Part shown: in pieces, positions 34,705 through 43,323 of the stretch
How the letters are laid out: every line of letters starts with the position of its first letter
How positions within the stretch are numbered: position 1 is the stretch's first letter
Source of the DNA: Sphingopyxis alaskensis RB2256
GTDB lineage: Bacteria > Pseudomonadota > Alphaproteobacteria > Sphingomonadales > Sphingomonadaceae
NCBI RefSeq assembly: GCF_000013985.1
Contig: NC_008048.1
Span: forward strand, 3,041,001 to 3,105,000
Length of the DNA: 64,000 nt
Direction: 5' to 3'
Notes under the pieces: model-generated
Databases searched by the model: none
Told to the model about the DNA's origin: nothing
The model's input: only the letters and a program-made list of their open reading frames with translations
Position numbers and translations under genes: made by a program

Positions 34705-35955
34705 TCAGGCGAAGCGGCCGCGGCGGTTCGCCGCGCGCTCCTCGTCATGCTGCTCGGCGCGCTCGGTGGCGGTTTCGATGAGGTGGGCGGTGTCGGGTGT
34801 GGCGGCGCGGCCCTGGTTCTGGCCCTGCGACTGGCGCCCGGTCTCGCCCGGCGTATGCGTGACTTCGGCGCCCACGACGCGCACGCCCTGCTGGCGCAGT
34901 TCGTCGACGAGGCGGCCCTGCGCGGCGGTGACGATCGTCGCGGTCGCTTCGTGCTGGGTATCCATCTTCAGCGACATGCCCTCGCCCTCCATCCGCATCG
35001 CGACGTCGAGGCGGCCGAGGTGGCGCGGCATCAGGCGAAAGCTGATGTCGCCGCTGTCCGATTTGGTCGCGGCGATGTCGCGCGCCAGCTGATCGATCCA
35101 CGCGCCGTCGCTCTCCATGTCGAGCACGCGCTCGGCGATCGTCGCGGGGGCGGCGGCGTCGAGCGGCGCGGCGGCGGTGAGGGCTGCTGCCTGAGTGAAC
35201 AACACCGTCATCGCGGGGGCGGCCTCGGCCACGCGGGCGACGGGCGGGTCGGAGGCAAGCGGAAGGGCGGACATGACCGTGTCGCGGGTCGGCGGCGATG
35301 CGGCAGCGAGGATGCCGGGCAGCAGTCCCCGCATATCGGTAGCGGCTTTGTCCGGAGCGGCGCCCGGCGTGTTGATACCGGATGCGGCGGCGTGCGGCTT
35401 GGCGGTTTCGGGCTTCGCGGGCTTGGGTTCGCCGGCGCGCGCGGTGTCGGGAAGGACCGCGGCAACGATCGTCGCCCAGTTTTCGATGGCAGGTGCCGCG
35501 GGCGCCCCGCCGGGGTGCTCGACATCGGGCGCTGTGTCGGTGTCCGTCGGCTTGTTCGCGCCATGCGCGGGGCCGGTACGCGCGCCACTGAGCGCGACGA
35601 GCAGGGTCGCGGCGAGCGCGGCTGCATCGCCTGCGTCGGGGGTGGACTTGGCGGGCGATGTTTCGAGCGTAACCGCGGCTGTGTCCGACGTCGGTGCGAC
35701 GGGCAGCTCGGCGGCGTCGGGGCCGGTGTCGGCAACCGGCACCGCGTCGGTCTTGATCACCGTTGCGGGCGGGGCGGCCGCTGCGGCGGGCGCGCCCGTT
35801 GCCGTGGGGAGCAGCGGAACCGGCGCTGCGGCAAGCAGCTGGCCGAACCCGGCGGCGTCGCCATCGTGCGCAACCTGCCCGATATTGGCGAGGAAGGCGG
35901 CAAAGCCTGCGGGCATCGCGCCGGACGCCGCGGGAAGGGCGGGGGCGTTCATCAT
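34705..35955 (-). CDS. fliK: Flagellar hook-length control protein FliK
   Basis: A 416-residue protein. The first 280 residues are Ala/Pro/Thr-rich and probably flexible, as expected for a molecular ruler. The C-terminal Flg_hook domain is at about 290-390 (ISFRLMPRHLGRLDVAMRME, then LRQQGVRVVGAEVTHTPGET). The ATG at 35955 overlaps the fliJ stop (ATGA); the ATG at 35952 is also possible. The hook protein it would measure is itself unusually short. Confidence 0.9.
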   Translation of the reverse strand: MMNAPALPAASGAMPAGFAAFLANIGQVAHDGDAAGFGQLLAAAPVPLLPTATGAPAAAAAPPATVIKTDAVPVADTGPDAAELPVAPTSDTAAVTLETSPAKSTPDAGDAAALAATLLVALSGARTGPAHGANKPTDTDTAPDVEHPGGAPAAPAIENWATIVAAVLPDTARAGEPKPAKPETAKPHAAASGINTPGAAPDKAATDMRGLLPGILAAASPPTRDTVMSALPLASDPPVARVAEAAPAMTVLFTQAAALTAAAPLDAAAPATIAERVLDMESDGAWIDQLARDIAATKSDSGDISFRLMPRHLGRLDVAMRMEGEGMSLKMDTQHEATATIVTAAQGRLVDELRQQGVRVVGAEVTHTPGETGRQSQGQNQGRAATPDTAHLIETATERAEQHDEERAANRRGRFA

Positions 35956-36398
35956 GCCGCGCCGCCTTCGATCAGGCGCAGCCGCATGCCGACACGCGGG
36001 CGGTGCGGGCGGTTGGCGTCGTTGCGGCGTTCCTGCTCGGCTTCGGCCGACTTGCGGCTCTTTTCGTAAAGGCGCACGGCCGATTCTTCCTTGGCCATCG
36101 CGCGCTGCGCCAGCGCCCCCATCTGGTCGCGGCGCGCGCTCGCATTGCAAAGCGGTGCGGCCAGATTCTCCTGCGCGAGGTCGAGCCGCATCGCGAGTTC
36201 GCCGATGGTGTTGAGCGCGCGGCCCGCGACCGCGCCCTTCGCCATCGCGAGGTCGCTGCGCAGCGTTTCGAGCCGCCGCGCAAGCTCGACGAGGTTCGCA
36301 AGTTCGCCATTGGCGCGGGCCAGATTGGCCTCGGCGAGCTGATGTTCGACGGAGCGCACGCGGATGATGCGTTTGCGGCGTGCGGGGCGGGCGGTCAT
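35952..36398 (-). CDS. fliJ: Flagellar export chaperone/stalk protein FliJ
   Basis: A 148-residue, strongly helical, charged protein with coiled-coil pattern (VEHQLAEANLARANGELANL, VELARRLETLRSDLAMAKGA), as in the FliJ stalk of the FliHIJ ATPase. The C-terminal 40 residues are basic. It overlaps fliI by 4 bp and fliK by 4 bp. Identity rests on coiled-coil character plus position. Confidence 0.85.
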   Translation of the reverse strand: MTARPARRKRIIRVRSVEHQLAEANLARANGELANLVELARRLETLRSDLAMAKGAVAGRALNTIGELAMRLDLAQENLAAPLCNASARRDQMGALAQRAMAKEESAVRLYEKSRKSAEAEQERRNDANRPHRPRVGMRLRLIEGGAA

Positions 36399-37726
36399 GC
36401 GGAATATCCTTCGATCAGCGTTTGGCGGGAGGTGTCGAAATCGACCTGCGCCCTGGCAGGTTGCGAAACAAAGGCGAGCTGGTCGGCGCGGCGCGCGATC
36501 GCTTCGTCGAGTATGGGGTCGGCGCCCGCGACATAGGCGCCCATCAGCATCAGGTCGCGATTCTCCTCATAGAGCGACCAGAGCTGGCGAAAGCGCGCGG
36601 CGGCGGCGGCATGGTCGGCATCGACCGAATCGGCCATCGTGCGCGACAGCGAGCGTGCGACGTCGATCGCGGGATAGACGCCCTGTTCGGCGAGCTGGCG
36701 CGACAGGATGATATGGCCGTCGACGATCGCGCGCGCGCTGTCGACGACCGGGTCGTCGATGTCGCCGCCGTCGGCGAGCACGGTGTAGAGCGCGGTGACC
36801 GAGCCGCCGGTCGCCTTGTCGATGCCCGCGCGTTCGCACAGCGACGGGATGAGCGCGAAGACCGACGGCGGATAGCCCTTCATCGTCGGCGGCTCGCCCA
36901 GGGTGAGGCCGATCTCGCGCTGTGCATGGGCAACGCGCGTCAGGCTGTCGATCAGCAACAGCACCTTCTTGCCCTCGGCGCGAAAGGCCTCTGCGATCGC
37001 GGTCGCGCGCATCGCGGCGCGCAGGCGGAGCAAGGGCGGGTGATCGGCGGGAACCGCGACGACGACCGATTTCTTGCGCACGTCGGGGGGCAGTTTGGTT
37101 TCGACGAAATCGCTGACCTCGCGGCTGCGCTCGCCGATCAGGCCGACGACGATGACGTCGCATTCGGTACCGGCGATCATCTGACCCATCAGCACCGACT
37201 TGCCGACGCCCGACCCCGCGATGATCGCGACGCGCTGGCCCTCGCCGACGGTGAGCAGGCCGTTGATCGCGCGCACGCCCATGTTGAGCGCGCGCGTGAC
37301 GCGGCCGCGGCGGAGCGGATTGACCTTGCGCCCGGCGAGCGGCCACTGGAACTGCGATTTGATCGCCGGGCGGCCGTCGAGCGGGTTGCCCTGCGCGTCC
37401 ATGATGCGGCCGAGCAGCGCCTTGCCGACGGGCACCATCGACGAGGCGCCGTGCGGCTCGACGGGGGCACCGGTGACGAGCGGCTTGTTGGTGTCGAAGG
37501 GCAGGACAAGGCTGCGGTGGCCGCGAAAGCCGACGACCTCGCCATAGACATAGTCGTTGTCGGCCGACCGGATGCGGACATTGCTGCCGAGCGGCTGGGG
37601 GAAGCCCGACACTTCGAGCATGATCCCCTCGTGCGCGACGAGCGTGCCGATGCGGCGCGGGCTGGCGTCGGCGAGGTCGATGCCGCCGAGCAACTGCTGG
37701 GCCGACAGGGTGAGGCGGCGCGTCAT
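36395..37726 (-). CDS. fliI: Flagellum-specific ATP synthase FliI
   Basis: A 443-residue export ATPase related to F1 beta. Walker A is GSGVGKS near residues 165-171, the VVGLIGERSREVSDF block follows near 187-201, and the Walker B strand is VLLLIDSLTR near 246-255. The DADHAAAAARFRQLWSLYEE C-terminal region is present. The ATG at 37726 overlaps the fliH stop by 4 bp; the open extension beyond is a fliH shadow. Confidence 0.97.
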   Translation of the reverse strand: MTRRLTLSAQQLLGGIDLADASPRRIGTLVAHEGIMLEVSGFPQPLGSNVRIRSADNDYVYGEVVGFRGHRSLVLPFDTNKPLVTGAPVEPHGASSMVPVGKALLGRIMDAQGNPLDGRPAIKSQFQWPLAGRKVNPLRRGRVTRALNMGVRAINGLLTVGEGQRVAIIAGSGVGKSVLMGQMIAGTECDVIVVGLIGERSREVSDFVETKLPPDVRKKSVVVAVPADHPPLLRLRAAMRATAIAEAFRAEGKKVLLLIDSLTRVAHAQREIGLTLGEPPTMKGYPPSVFALIPSLCERAGIDKATGGSVTALYTVLADGGDIDDPVVDSARAIVDGHIILSRQLAEQGVYPAIDVARSLSRTMADSVDADHAAAAARFRQLWSLYEENRDLMLMGAYVAGADPILDEAIARRADQLAFVSQPARAQVDFDTSRQTLIEGYSA

Positions 37727-38322
37727 GTGGCGGTGCCTTCGCCGAGCGCGGCGCGCAGTTCGTCGAGATAGACGGCGCGGCCATGCTCGATCCAGCCGGT
37801 CGAGGTTTCGAGGCGGATGGTGCCGCGCATCATCGCGGGGTCGCTCTGGACGGCGAGCGTCAGCGGGCAATCGGCGAGCAGCGCGGCATCGTCGGGATGC
37901 ACCCACAGGGTGCGCGCCTTGTCGGCGTCGGCGACCAATGCCGCAGCGGTTTCGGCCTGCCGACGCAGCCATTCGGCGTCGATCGGGGCGGCGGCGACGA
38001 TCTGGCGCACCAGCCGCTCGACCGTTTCGGCGATCAGCTGCGCCAGTTCCTCGCTCGGCTCGTCCTGCAACGCCTCGGCGCTCGCAAGCAGCGCGAGCAG
38101 CTGGTGCCGTTCGGCGGTGTGGGCCGCTTCGGCGATACGCTGTCCTTCGGCGAGGCCGCGCGCGAAGGGATCGTCCTCGCTGTCATCGGCCGACGGTTCG
38201 GGCGCGGGCGCCGTGGTTTCAGCGGCGCGGGCGAAGGACAGCGGGCGAAAGCCGCTGCGCCGCGCCATCGCGTCGGCCAGGCTGACAGGGGCAAAGCCCG
38301 TTTCGGCGGCGAGGTCAGACAT
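37723..38322 (-). CDS. fliH: Flagellar assembly protein FliH
   Basis: A 199-residue protein; helical, acidic (ADDSEDDPFARGLAEGQRIA near 45-64), with a FliH-like C-terminal domain (LIAETVERLVRQIVAAAPID, then LWVHPDDAALL). FliH regulates the FliI ATPase and docks it to the C ring. The start overlaps the fliG end by 8 bp. Confidence 0.88.
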   Translation of the reverse strand: MSDLAAETGFAPVSLADAMARRSGFRPLSFARAAETTAPAPEPSADDSEDDPFARGLAEGQRIAEAAHTAERHQLLALLASAEALQDEPSEELAQLIAETVERLVRQIVAAAPIDAEWLRRQAETAAALVADADKARTLWVHPDDAALLADCPLTLAVQSDPAMMRGTIRLETSTGWIEHGRAVYLDELRAALGEGTAT

Positions 38323-39346
38323 AATCGTCGCCCCCGCCCGCGATCATGATTTCGCCATTCGCCGCCATCTGGCGGACGATCTGCATCACGCTCTTTTGCG
38401 CATCCTCGACGTCGGCGCGCTTGACCATCGTCATTTCGGCCATCTCGTCGCGGATGGTTTCGGCGGCGCGCTGCGACATGGTGGCGAGGCACATGTCGAC
38501 CATATCCTCGTCGGCGCCCTTGAGTGCGATCGCGAGCTGTGCCGCATCGACCGAGCGCAGCACGCTGCTGAGGCTCTTCTTGTCGAGGTCGCGGAGATTT
38601 TCGAAGATGAACATCTCTTCCTCGATCGTCTGCGCGAGGATGCGGTCGTGCTTCTTGAGCGAACGCAGCGTGCGTTCGCTGAGCTGCTTCGGCATCTTCT
38701 TCATGATCTTGGCGACGTCGCTTGGCCCGCCGATCGCCTGCTTGGCGACGCGCTGGCCGTCGACATTGGCGCTCGCGAGCACCGCCTCCAGATCCTCGAT
38801 CGCGGCGGCCGGGACAGAGGTCAGCATTGCGGCGCGCAGCACGAGATCGGCCTGCAGAACTTCGTCGAGCGTCTCGATCGCGCGCGCGGCGACGTCGGGG
38901 ACGAGCACCGAGAGAATGAGCGCGCCGACCTGCGGATGCTCGCTGGCAAGCAGCGCGCTGATCGCATCGACGTCCATCCAGCGCAGCATTTCGAGCGAGG
39001 CGGCGCTGCGTTGCGGCGCGACGGCGGCCAGGATATTGTCGGCGCGGACGTTGCCGACCGCCTGCGTCACCACCGTGCGGATGCGCGTGTCGGCGCCGAT
39101 CGCGAGCGCGCTGACGTCGCGGCTGCGCATCACGAACTGTTCGAGCGCCAGTCCGATCTCCTGCTCGCTGGCGTTGGCGGTGTCGAACATCGCTTTCGCC
39201 AGCTGGCGCACTTCTTCGGGGCCGAGATGCTTCAGGATCGTCGCGGCCTCGCTCTCGTCGAGCAGCATCAGCAGGATCGCCGCGGCCGCCGATCCGTCGA
39301 TCGCGGGCTTCTGGGGCGCGGCGTCGAGTTCGGCGGCATCAGGCAC
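38315..39346 (-). CDS. fliG: Flagellar motor switch protein FliG
   Basis: A 343-residue rotor protein. Landmarks: AAILLMLLDESEAATILKHL near 23-42, HPQVGALILSVLVPDVAARA in the middle domain, and the C-terminal torque domain with MFIFENLRDLDKKSLSSVLR carrying charged residues that face MotA. Length is normal. Overlaps fliF and fliH by 8 bp each. Confidence 0.96.
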   Translation of the reverse strand: MPDAAELDAAPQKPAIDGSAAAAILLMLLDESEAATILKHLGPEEVRQLAKAMFDTANASEQEIGLALEQFVMRSRDVSALAIGADTRIRTVVTQAVGNVRADNILAAVAPQRSAASLEMLRWMDVDAISALLASEHPQVGALILSVLVPDVAARAIETLDEVLQADLVLRAAMLTSVPAAAIEDLEAVLASANVDGQRVAKQAIGGPSDVAKIMKKMPKQLSERTLRSLKKHDRILAQTIEEEMFIFENLRDLDKKSLSSVLRSVDAAQLAIALKGADEDMVDMCLATMSQRAAETIRDEMAEMTMVKRADVEDAQKSVMQIVRQMAANGEIMIAGGGDDYV

Positions 39347-40994
39347 GGGCGCCCTCCTGCATCAGGTGGCGCACGACGAGCGCGGCGCGTGCCGAATCCT
39401 GGCGGACAAAGGCGCGCACGAGATTGGCGCGCGCTTCATAGCTTGGGGCCGCCTCGATCATTTCGAGCGTGATTTCGCGGCTGTTCGCGCCGCTGGCGAG
39501 CGCGGGGCGATCGGTTGCGGCGAGCAGCGTTTCCTCCAGCGCCTGATTCTGTTCGAGGCGCGCGGCGGCGCGCTGCCTGGCGGCGCGGATCATCGGGCGG
39601 CCGATGAACAGGAAGGCAAGCAGCGCCGCCAGGATCGCGCCGACCTGTTTGACCAGCGGCAGGAACCAGCCCTGATCGTAGAAGGCGGGGGCCGTATCCT
39701 CGACCGGCGCGAAGGGACGCTGGTTGATCGCGACCATATCGCCGCGCGCGGCGTCGTAACCGATCGCGCCTTTGACGAGCGCGTCGATCTTGGCGAGGTC
39801 GGCCTGCGTCAGCGCCTTCTTGCCCTGATTGAGCGCGACCGCGACCGAAACGCGGCGCAGCTTGCCCTGCGGTGAGTGCGTCACCGAAATCTCGCGCCCG
39901 ACCTCGTAAGCGCGCGCGGCATTCTCGTTGCTTTCGGTGCCGGGGAGGGGCGCATTGGCCGGTGCGGGCTGCGGCCCCTCGGCGGTGATGGTCGTCGCCT
40001 GCGGGGGCTGGTTGGCGAGCGCGCCGGGGATTCCGACCGCCGGAGCGTTGGCCGTGCCGCTGACCGAACGGGTGATCTGTTCGCTGGTCAGCGCGCGGTC
40101 GTTTTCGGGGAAGCTTTCGCGCGTCGCCTGGCTTTCGGACATATCGACGTCGGCATGAACCTCGACCGTATAATTGCCCGCGCCGAGCATCGGGCCGAGC
40201 AGCGTGTCGAGCGCGCGGCGGAAACGGTCCTCGACCTGCAACTGCAACTGGAACGCCTTCATGTCGCTGCCGCTCGCGGTGTCGGACAGCAGCGCGCCGC
40301 GCTGGTCGATCACCGACACCTGATCGGCGTTCATGCCGGGCACCGACGAGGCCACGAGGAAACGGATCGCCTGCACCTGTCCGTCGCCGAGCGCGCGACC
40401 GTTCTGCAGCGTCAGCATCACCGATGCGGTCGCGGGCTTGTCGTCGCGCACGAACAGGCTGGGTTCGGCCGCGGCGATATGGACGCGTGCGCTCTTGACC
40501 GCGTCGATCGTTTCGATCGTGCGCGACAGGTCGGCTTCGCGCGCCGAACGCAATGCTTCGCCCTCGATCGCGCGGCTCGACCCCATGGGCAGCGCGGCGA
40601 TCAGGCTGTCGCCGCTCGGCGCCGCCTTGGGCAGGCCCTGTCCGGCGAGCGCGATGCGCGCCTGATGCAGCTTGTCGGCATCGACGGTGAGCGCGCCGGT
40701 CGTGCCATCGATGCTGTGGCCGATGCCCTGCGCCTGCAAAGCCTCGGCGACCGCCGCCTTGTCGGCGTCGTCGAGCCCGGCGAAGAGTTGCGCCTGTGGC
40801 GCCGTCTGCATCGTGAAATAAGCGAGCGCGGCGATGCCGATCGCCGCCGTCATCGCGATCGCCGGCAGCGCGCGCTGCACCGCGGGCTGGCGGACGAACT
40901 GGGTGAGCGGCGCGAGGCGGCCGCCGAGGACGGGGGCGGGCAAGCGGTTCGCGCCGCTGGTATCGACGGGGGTCAGGGTTTGCGCGTCGGCCAT
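39339..40994 (-). CDS. fliF: Flagellar MS-ring protein FliF
   Basis: A 551-residue MS-ring protein with two membrane segments (about residues 38-60 and 432-452). The ring-building motifs between them include IARALAGQGLPKAAPSGDSL-type sequence near 110-130 and SARVHIAAAEPSLFVRDDKP near 166-185. The C-terminal tail after residue 455 binds FliG. Start ATG 40994, 3 bp after fliE. Confidence 0.96.
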   Translation of the reverse strand: MADAQTLTPVDTSGANRLPAPVLGGRLAPLTQFVRQPAVQRALPAIAMTAAIGIAALAYFTMQTAPQAQLFAGLDDADKAAVAEALQAQGIGHSIDGTTGALTVDADKLHQARIALAGQGLPKAAPSGDSLIAALPMGSSRAIEGEALRSAREADLSRTIETIDAVKSARVHIAAAEPSLFVRDDKPATASVMLTLQNGRALGDGQVQAIRFLVASSVPGMNADQVSVIDQRGALLSDTASGSDMKAFQLQLQVEDRFRRALDTLLGPMLGAGNYTVEVHADVDMSESQATRESFPENDRALTSEQITRSVSGTANAPAVGIPGALANQPPQATTITAEGPQPAPANAPLPGTESNENAARAYEVGREISVTHSPQGKLRRVSVAVALNQGKKALTQADLAKIDALVKGAIGYDAARGDMVAINQRPFAPVEDTAPAFYDQGWFLPLVKQVGAILAALLAFLFIGRPMIRAARQRAAARLEQNQALEETLLAATDRPALASGANSREITLEMIEAAPSYEARANLVRAFVRQDSARAALVVRHLMQEGARA

Positions 40995-40997
40995 GGG

Positions 40998-41351
40998 TTA
41001 CACCGGCATGTTCATGATGTCGCGATAGGCGGAGAGCAGCTTGTTGCGGACCTGCAGCGTCGTTTCGAAACCGAGCGAGGCCTTCTGCCGCTCGATCATC
41101 ACGCTGACGATGTCGTGCGTGTCGCCGCGCTCATAGGCTTCGCTGATTTCGCTCGCCTTTGCTTGCTGGGCGTTGACCTGTTGCAGCGCATGGTTGATCG
41201 CGGCGCCGAAATCGGGAGCGCCCGCGCTGCCGTCGACAGCGCCTGCGCCGCCGTCGATCCCGCCCCGCCCCGCGGCGCGTTGCAGCGCCTGATTCTGATT
41301 GAGGATCGAACTGCGCATCTGCAACAGCCGGCTCTGGTCAATCGTGCTCAT
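40998..41351 (-). CDS. fliE: Flagellar hook-basal body complex protein FliE
   Basis: A 117-residue protein joining the MS ring to the rod. The C-terminal half is conserved (YERGDTHDIVSVMIERQKAS, LGFETTLQVRNKLLSAYRDI, then MNMPV at the very end). The N-terminal half is variable, with a Gly-rich stretch. First gene of the long fliE-F-G-H-I-J-K-L-M-N-O-P-Q-R-flhB operon, driven by the sigma54 promoter at 41405-41420. Confidence 0.95.
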   Translation of the reverse strand: MSTIDQSRLLQMRSSILNQNQALQRAAGRGGIDGGAGAVDGSAGAPDFGAAINHALQQVNAQQAKASEISEAYERGDTHDIVSVMIERQKASLGFETTLQVRNKLLSAYRDIMNMPV

Positions 41352-41404
41352 TGCTTCTTCATCCGTCCTGATGCGCGGCCTTGCGCCGCACGCCCAAAGA
41401 AGAA

Positions 41405-41420
41405 TGCAAAGCTCGTGCCA
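41405..41420 (-). promoter_or_regulatory. Sigma54 promoter for the fliE-flhB operon
   Basis: On the minus strand TGGCACG (41414-41420), AGCT, TTGCA (41405-41409): a perfect match to TGGCACG-N4-TTGCA. It lies about 54 bp upstream of fliE, in the divergent region shared with flagellin. Confidence 0.88.
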
Positions 41421-41506
41421 GAATTAATAATCTATATATTTCAGTGTATTGATGCTGATTGCGGATCGCCGACAGCGGCGTCCGGCGTTTTTTTGACAGG
41501 ACGCGC

Positions 41507-41533
41507 TTAAGCCGCGCCGCGTGCCGCCGTTAC
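41507..41533 (+). promoter_or_regulatory. FliA-type promoter for flagellin
   Basis: -35 TTAA (41507-41510), 15-bp spacer, -10 GCCGTTAC (41526-41533). Same spacing and nearly the same -10 as the flgM, motA and fliD promoters. About 70 bp upstream of the flagellin ATG. Confidence 0.75.
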
Positions 41534-41602
41534 TGCTTTCCGTGACCGCTCCCTGAGCCCTCACATCACGGGAATGGCCGTCGAGGCCGGAAAGGAACTA
41601 AG

Positions 41603-42421
41603 ATGACTGTCATCAACACCAATGTGAGCGCGCTGCGCGCCCAGAATAATTCGCGTGTCGCGAGCCAAATGCAGTCGCAGGCGATGGAACGCCTGTCGAG
41701 CGGCAAGCGCATCAACGCTGCGAAAGACGATGCCGCCGGCCTCGCCATCGCGACCCGCATGGACGCGACCGCGCGCGGCCTGACCCAGGCGATCCGCAAC
41801 GCCAACGACGGCATTTCGCTGGCGCAGACCGCCGACAGCGCCGCCGGCAGCATTTCGGACATTCTCGTCCGTATGCGCGAACTGGCGGTTCAGTCGGCGA
41901 ACGGCACCAACGGGACGACCGATCGCGCGGCGCTCCAGACCGAAGTCACCGCCCTGATCTCGCAGATCGGCGACATCGCAACGCGCACCGAGTTCAACGG
42001 CAATGTGCTGCTCGACGGCAGTGCCGCCACCGGTTTCGATATCCAGACGGGCATCAATTCCGGCGACGTCGTGAACATCACGATCGCCGATATGCAGGCC
42101 ACCGCGCTCGGCGTCGGCACGCTCGACATTTCGACTGCGGCGGGCGCGTCGGGCGCGCTGGCAACGCTCGACACGGCGATCCAGACGGTCGCGACGCAGC
42201 GCGCCAACCTTGGTGCCCAGCAGAACCGCCTGACCTCGGCCGTCGATAATTTGACGTCGACCGTCACGAATCTGGCAGAATCGAAGTCGCGGATCGAGGA
42301 TGCCGACTTCTCGGTCGAATCGACGAACCTCGCCGCCGCTGGCATCCTTGCCCAGGCATCGACCGCGATGCTTGCCCAGGCGAACCAGAGCACGCAGGGC
42401 GTGATGAACCTGCTCCGCTAA
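41603..42421 (+). CDS. fliC: Flagellin
   Basis: A 272-residue flagellin composed almost only of the conserved D0/D1 parts. N-terminus VINTNVSALRAQNNSRVASQ, the LSSGKRINAAKDDAAGLAIA block at about 32-51, and the C-terminal SRIEDADFSVESTNLAAAGI with the terminal LLR. The hypervariable outer domain is reduced to about 60 residues. GGAAAGGAAC lies upstream of the ATG. It is the only flagellin gene in the window and is followed by a strong terminator. Confidence 0.97.
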   Translation: MTVINTNVSALRAQNNSRVASQMQSQAMERLSSGKRINAAKDDAAGLAIATRMDATARGLTQAIRNANDGISLAQTADSAAGSISDILVRMRELAVQSANGTNGTTDRAALQTEVTALISQIGDIATRTEFNGNVLLDGSAATGFDIQTGINSGDVVNITIADMQATALGVGTLDISTAAGASGALATLDTAIQTVATQRANLGAQQNRLTSAVDNLTSTVTNLAESKSRIEDADFSVESTNLAAAGILAQASTAMLAQANQSTQGVMNLLR

Positions 42422-42476
42422 GTTCGGACAAACAGCTTCAGGCTATATTCGGTTGGTCCCTTAAATAGCCTGATCG

Positions 42477-42509
42477 GATGCCCCGGCCCCCACAGCCGGG
42501 GCATCTTTT
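42477..42509 (+). terminator. Intrinsic terminator of flagellin
   Basis: GATGCCCCGGC (42477-42487) pairs with GCCGGGGCATC (42495-42505) in a perfect 11-bp stem with a 7-nt loop, followed by TTTT. A textbook rho-independent terminator. Confidence 0.9.
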
Positions 42510-42566
42510 ATGTGTCCGACGCGCGGCGCGATCCGCCAAGGTCGGCGATCCTGTCGACCGGCAATG

Positions 42567-42597
42567 AAAAAGGGCGGCCCCGACGGGACCGCCCTTT
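42567..42597 (-). terminator. Intrinsic terminator of rpmI-rplT
   Basis: Read on the minus strand, AAAGGGCGG and CCGCCCTTT form a 9-bp stem with an 11-nt loop, followed by further T residues. It is 23 bp after the rplT stop. Confidence 0.85.
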
Positions 42598-42619
42598 GGC
42601 TTTTGCTTTGGACAAACCG

Positions 42620-42985
42620 TCAGGCCGCCTTGGGCAGCGCCGCCTTCGCCTGCGCGACGATCGCGGTGAACACGCCGCCTTCGTTCATGGCAAGGTCGGC
42701 CATGACCTTGCGGTCGAGTTCGATTCCGGCGAGCTTCACCCCGTGCATGAACTGCGAATAGGTGAGGCCTTCGGCGCGGACCGCGGCGTTGATGCGCTGG
42801 ATCCACAGGGCGCGGAAGCTCCGCTTCTTTACCTTGCGGTCGCGATAGGCATATTGGCCGGCCTTTTCCACCGCCTGCCTGGCGATGCGGATCGTATTCT
42901 TGCGACGGCCATAATAGCCCTTCGCCTGGTCCAGAATCCGCTTGTGCTTGGCGCGCGTCGTCGTGCCGCGTTTGATGCGTGACAT
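42620..42985 (-). CDS. rplT: 50S ribosomal protein L20
   Basis: A 121-residue ribosomal protein of usual length, highly conserved: [20 protein letters not shown] at the N-terminus, then [20 protein letters not shown] and [20 protein letters not shown]. It binds 23S rRNA early in assembly. Twelve bp downstream of rpmI. The initiation factor gene infC that often precedes this pair is not here. Confidence 0.99.
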   Translation of the reverse strand: MSRIKRGTTTRAKHKRILDQAKGYYGRRKNTIRIARQAVEKAGQYAYRDRKVKKRSFRALWIQRINAAVRAEGLTYSQFMHGVKLAGIELDRKVMADLAMNEGGVFTAIVAQAKAALPKAA

Positions 42986-42997
42986 GTTTGGCGCTCC

Positions 42998-43201
42998 TTA
43001 CTTCAGGCCATAGGGCGCCCAGAGGCGCACATGAGCCGCATCCGCTTCGCTGAGCACGCTGGTGCCGCGGTTGGTGCGGATATATTTTGAGTTATGCGAA
43101 ATCAGGCGGTGGCGCTTGCCGGCAACGCCGTGCTTCACCTTGCCCGAGGCGGTGAATTTGAAGCGTTTCTTCACACCGCTCTTGGTCTTCAGCTTGGGCA
43201 T
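42998..43201 (-). CDS. rpmI: 50S ribosomal protein L35
   Basis: A 67-residue basic ribosomal protein: [20 protein letters not shown] then [17 protein letters not shown]. The ATG at 43201 is preceded by AAGGAGAC; an open extension to 43264 is not part of L35. In an operon with rplT. Confidence 0.98.
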   Translation of the reverse strand: MPKLKTKSGVKKRFKFTASGKVKHGVAGKRHRLISHNSKYIRTNRGTSVLSEADAAHVRLWAPYGLK

Positions 43202-43323
43202 TTTGGTCTCCTTTGAAGTCCGTTCTGGTGCCGGCCTGGCAGCCCTTTCAGCCAGCCGACACAATCGGAAGGCGCGCGCTTATGCGGATTCGCCGGGAAA
43301 TGCAAGCATTGTAAGCGCGCCTC

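Noticed and set aside
43202..43323. Possible attenuator or autoregulatory leader ahead of rpmI-rplT
   Set aside because: No pseudoknot or terminator/antiterminator pair could be recognised by eye. The L20-type leader usually lies before infC, which is not here.
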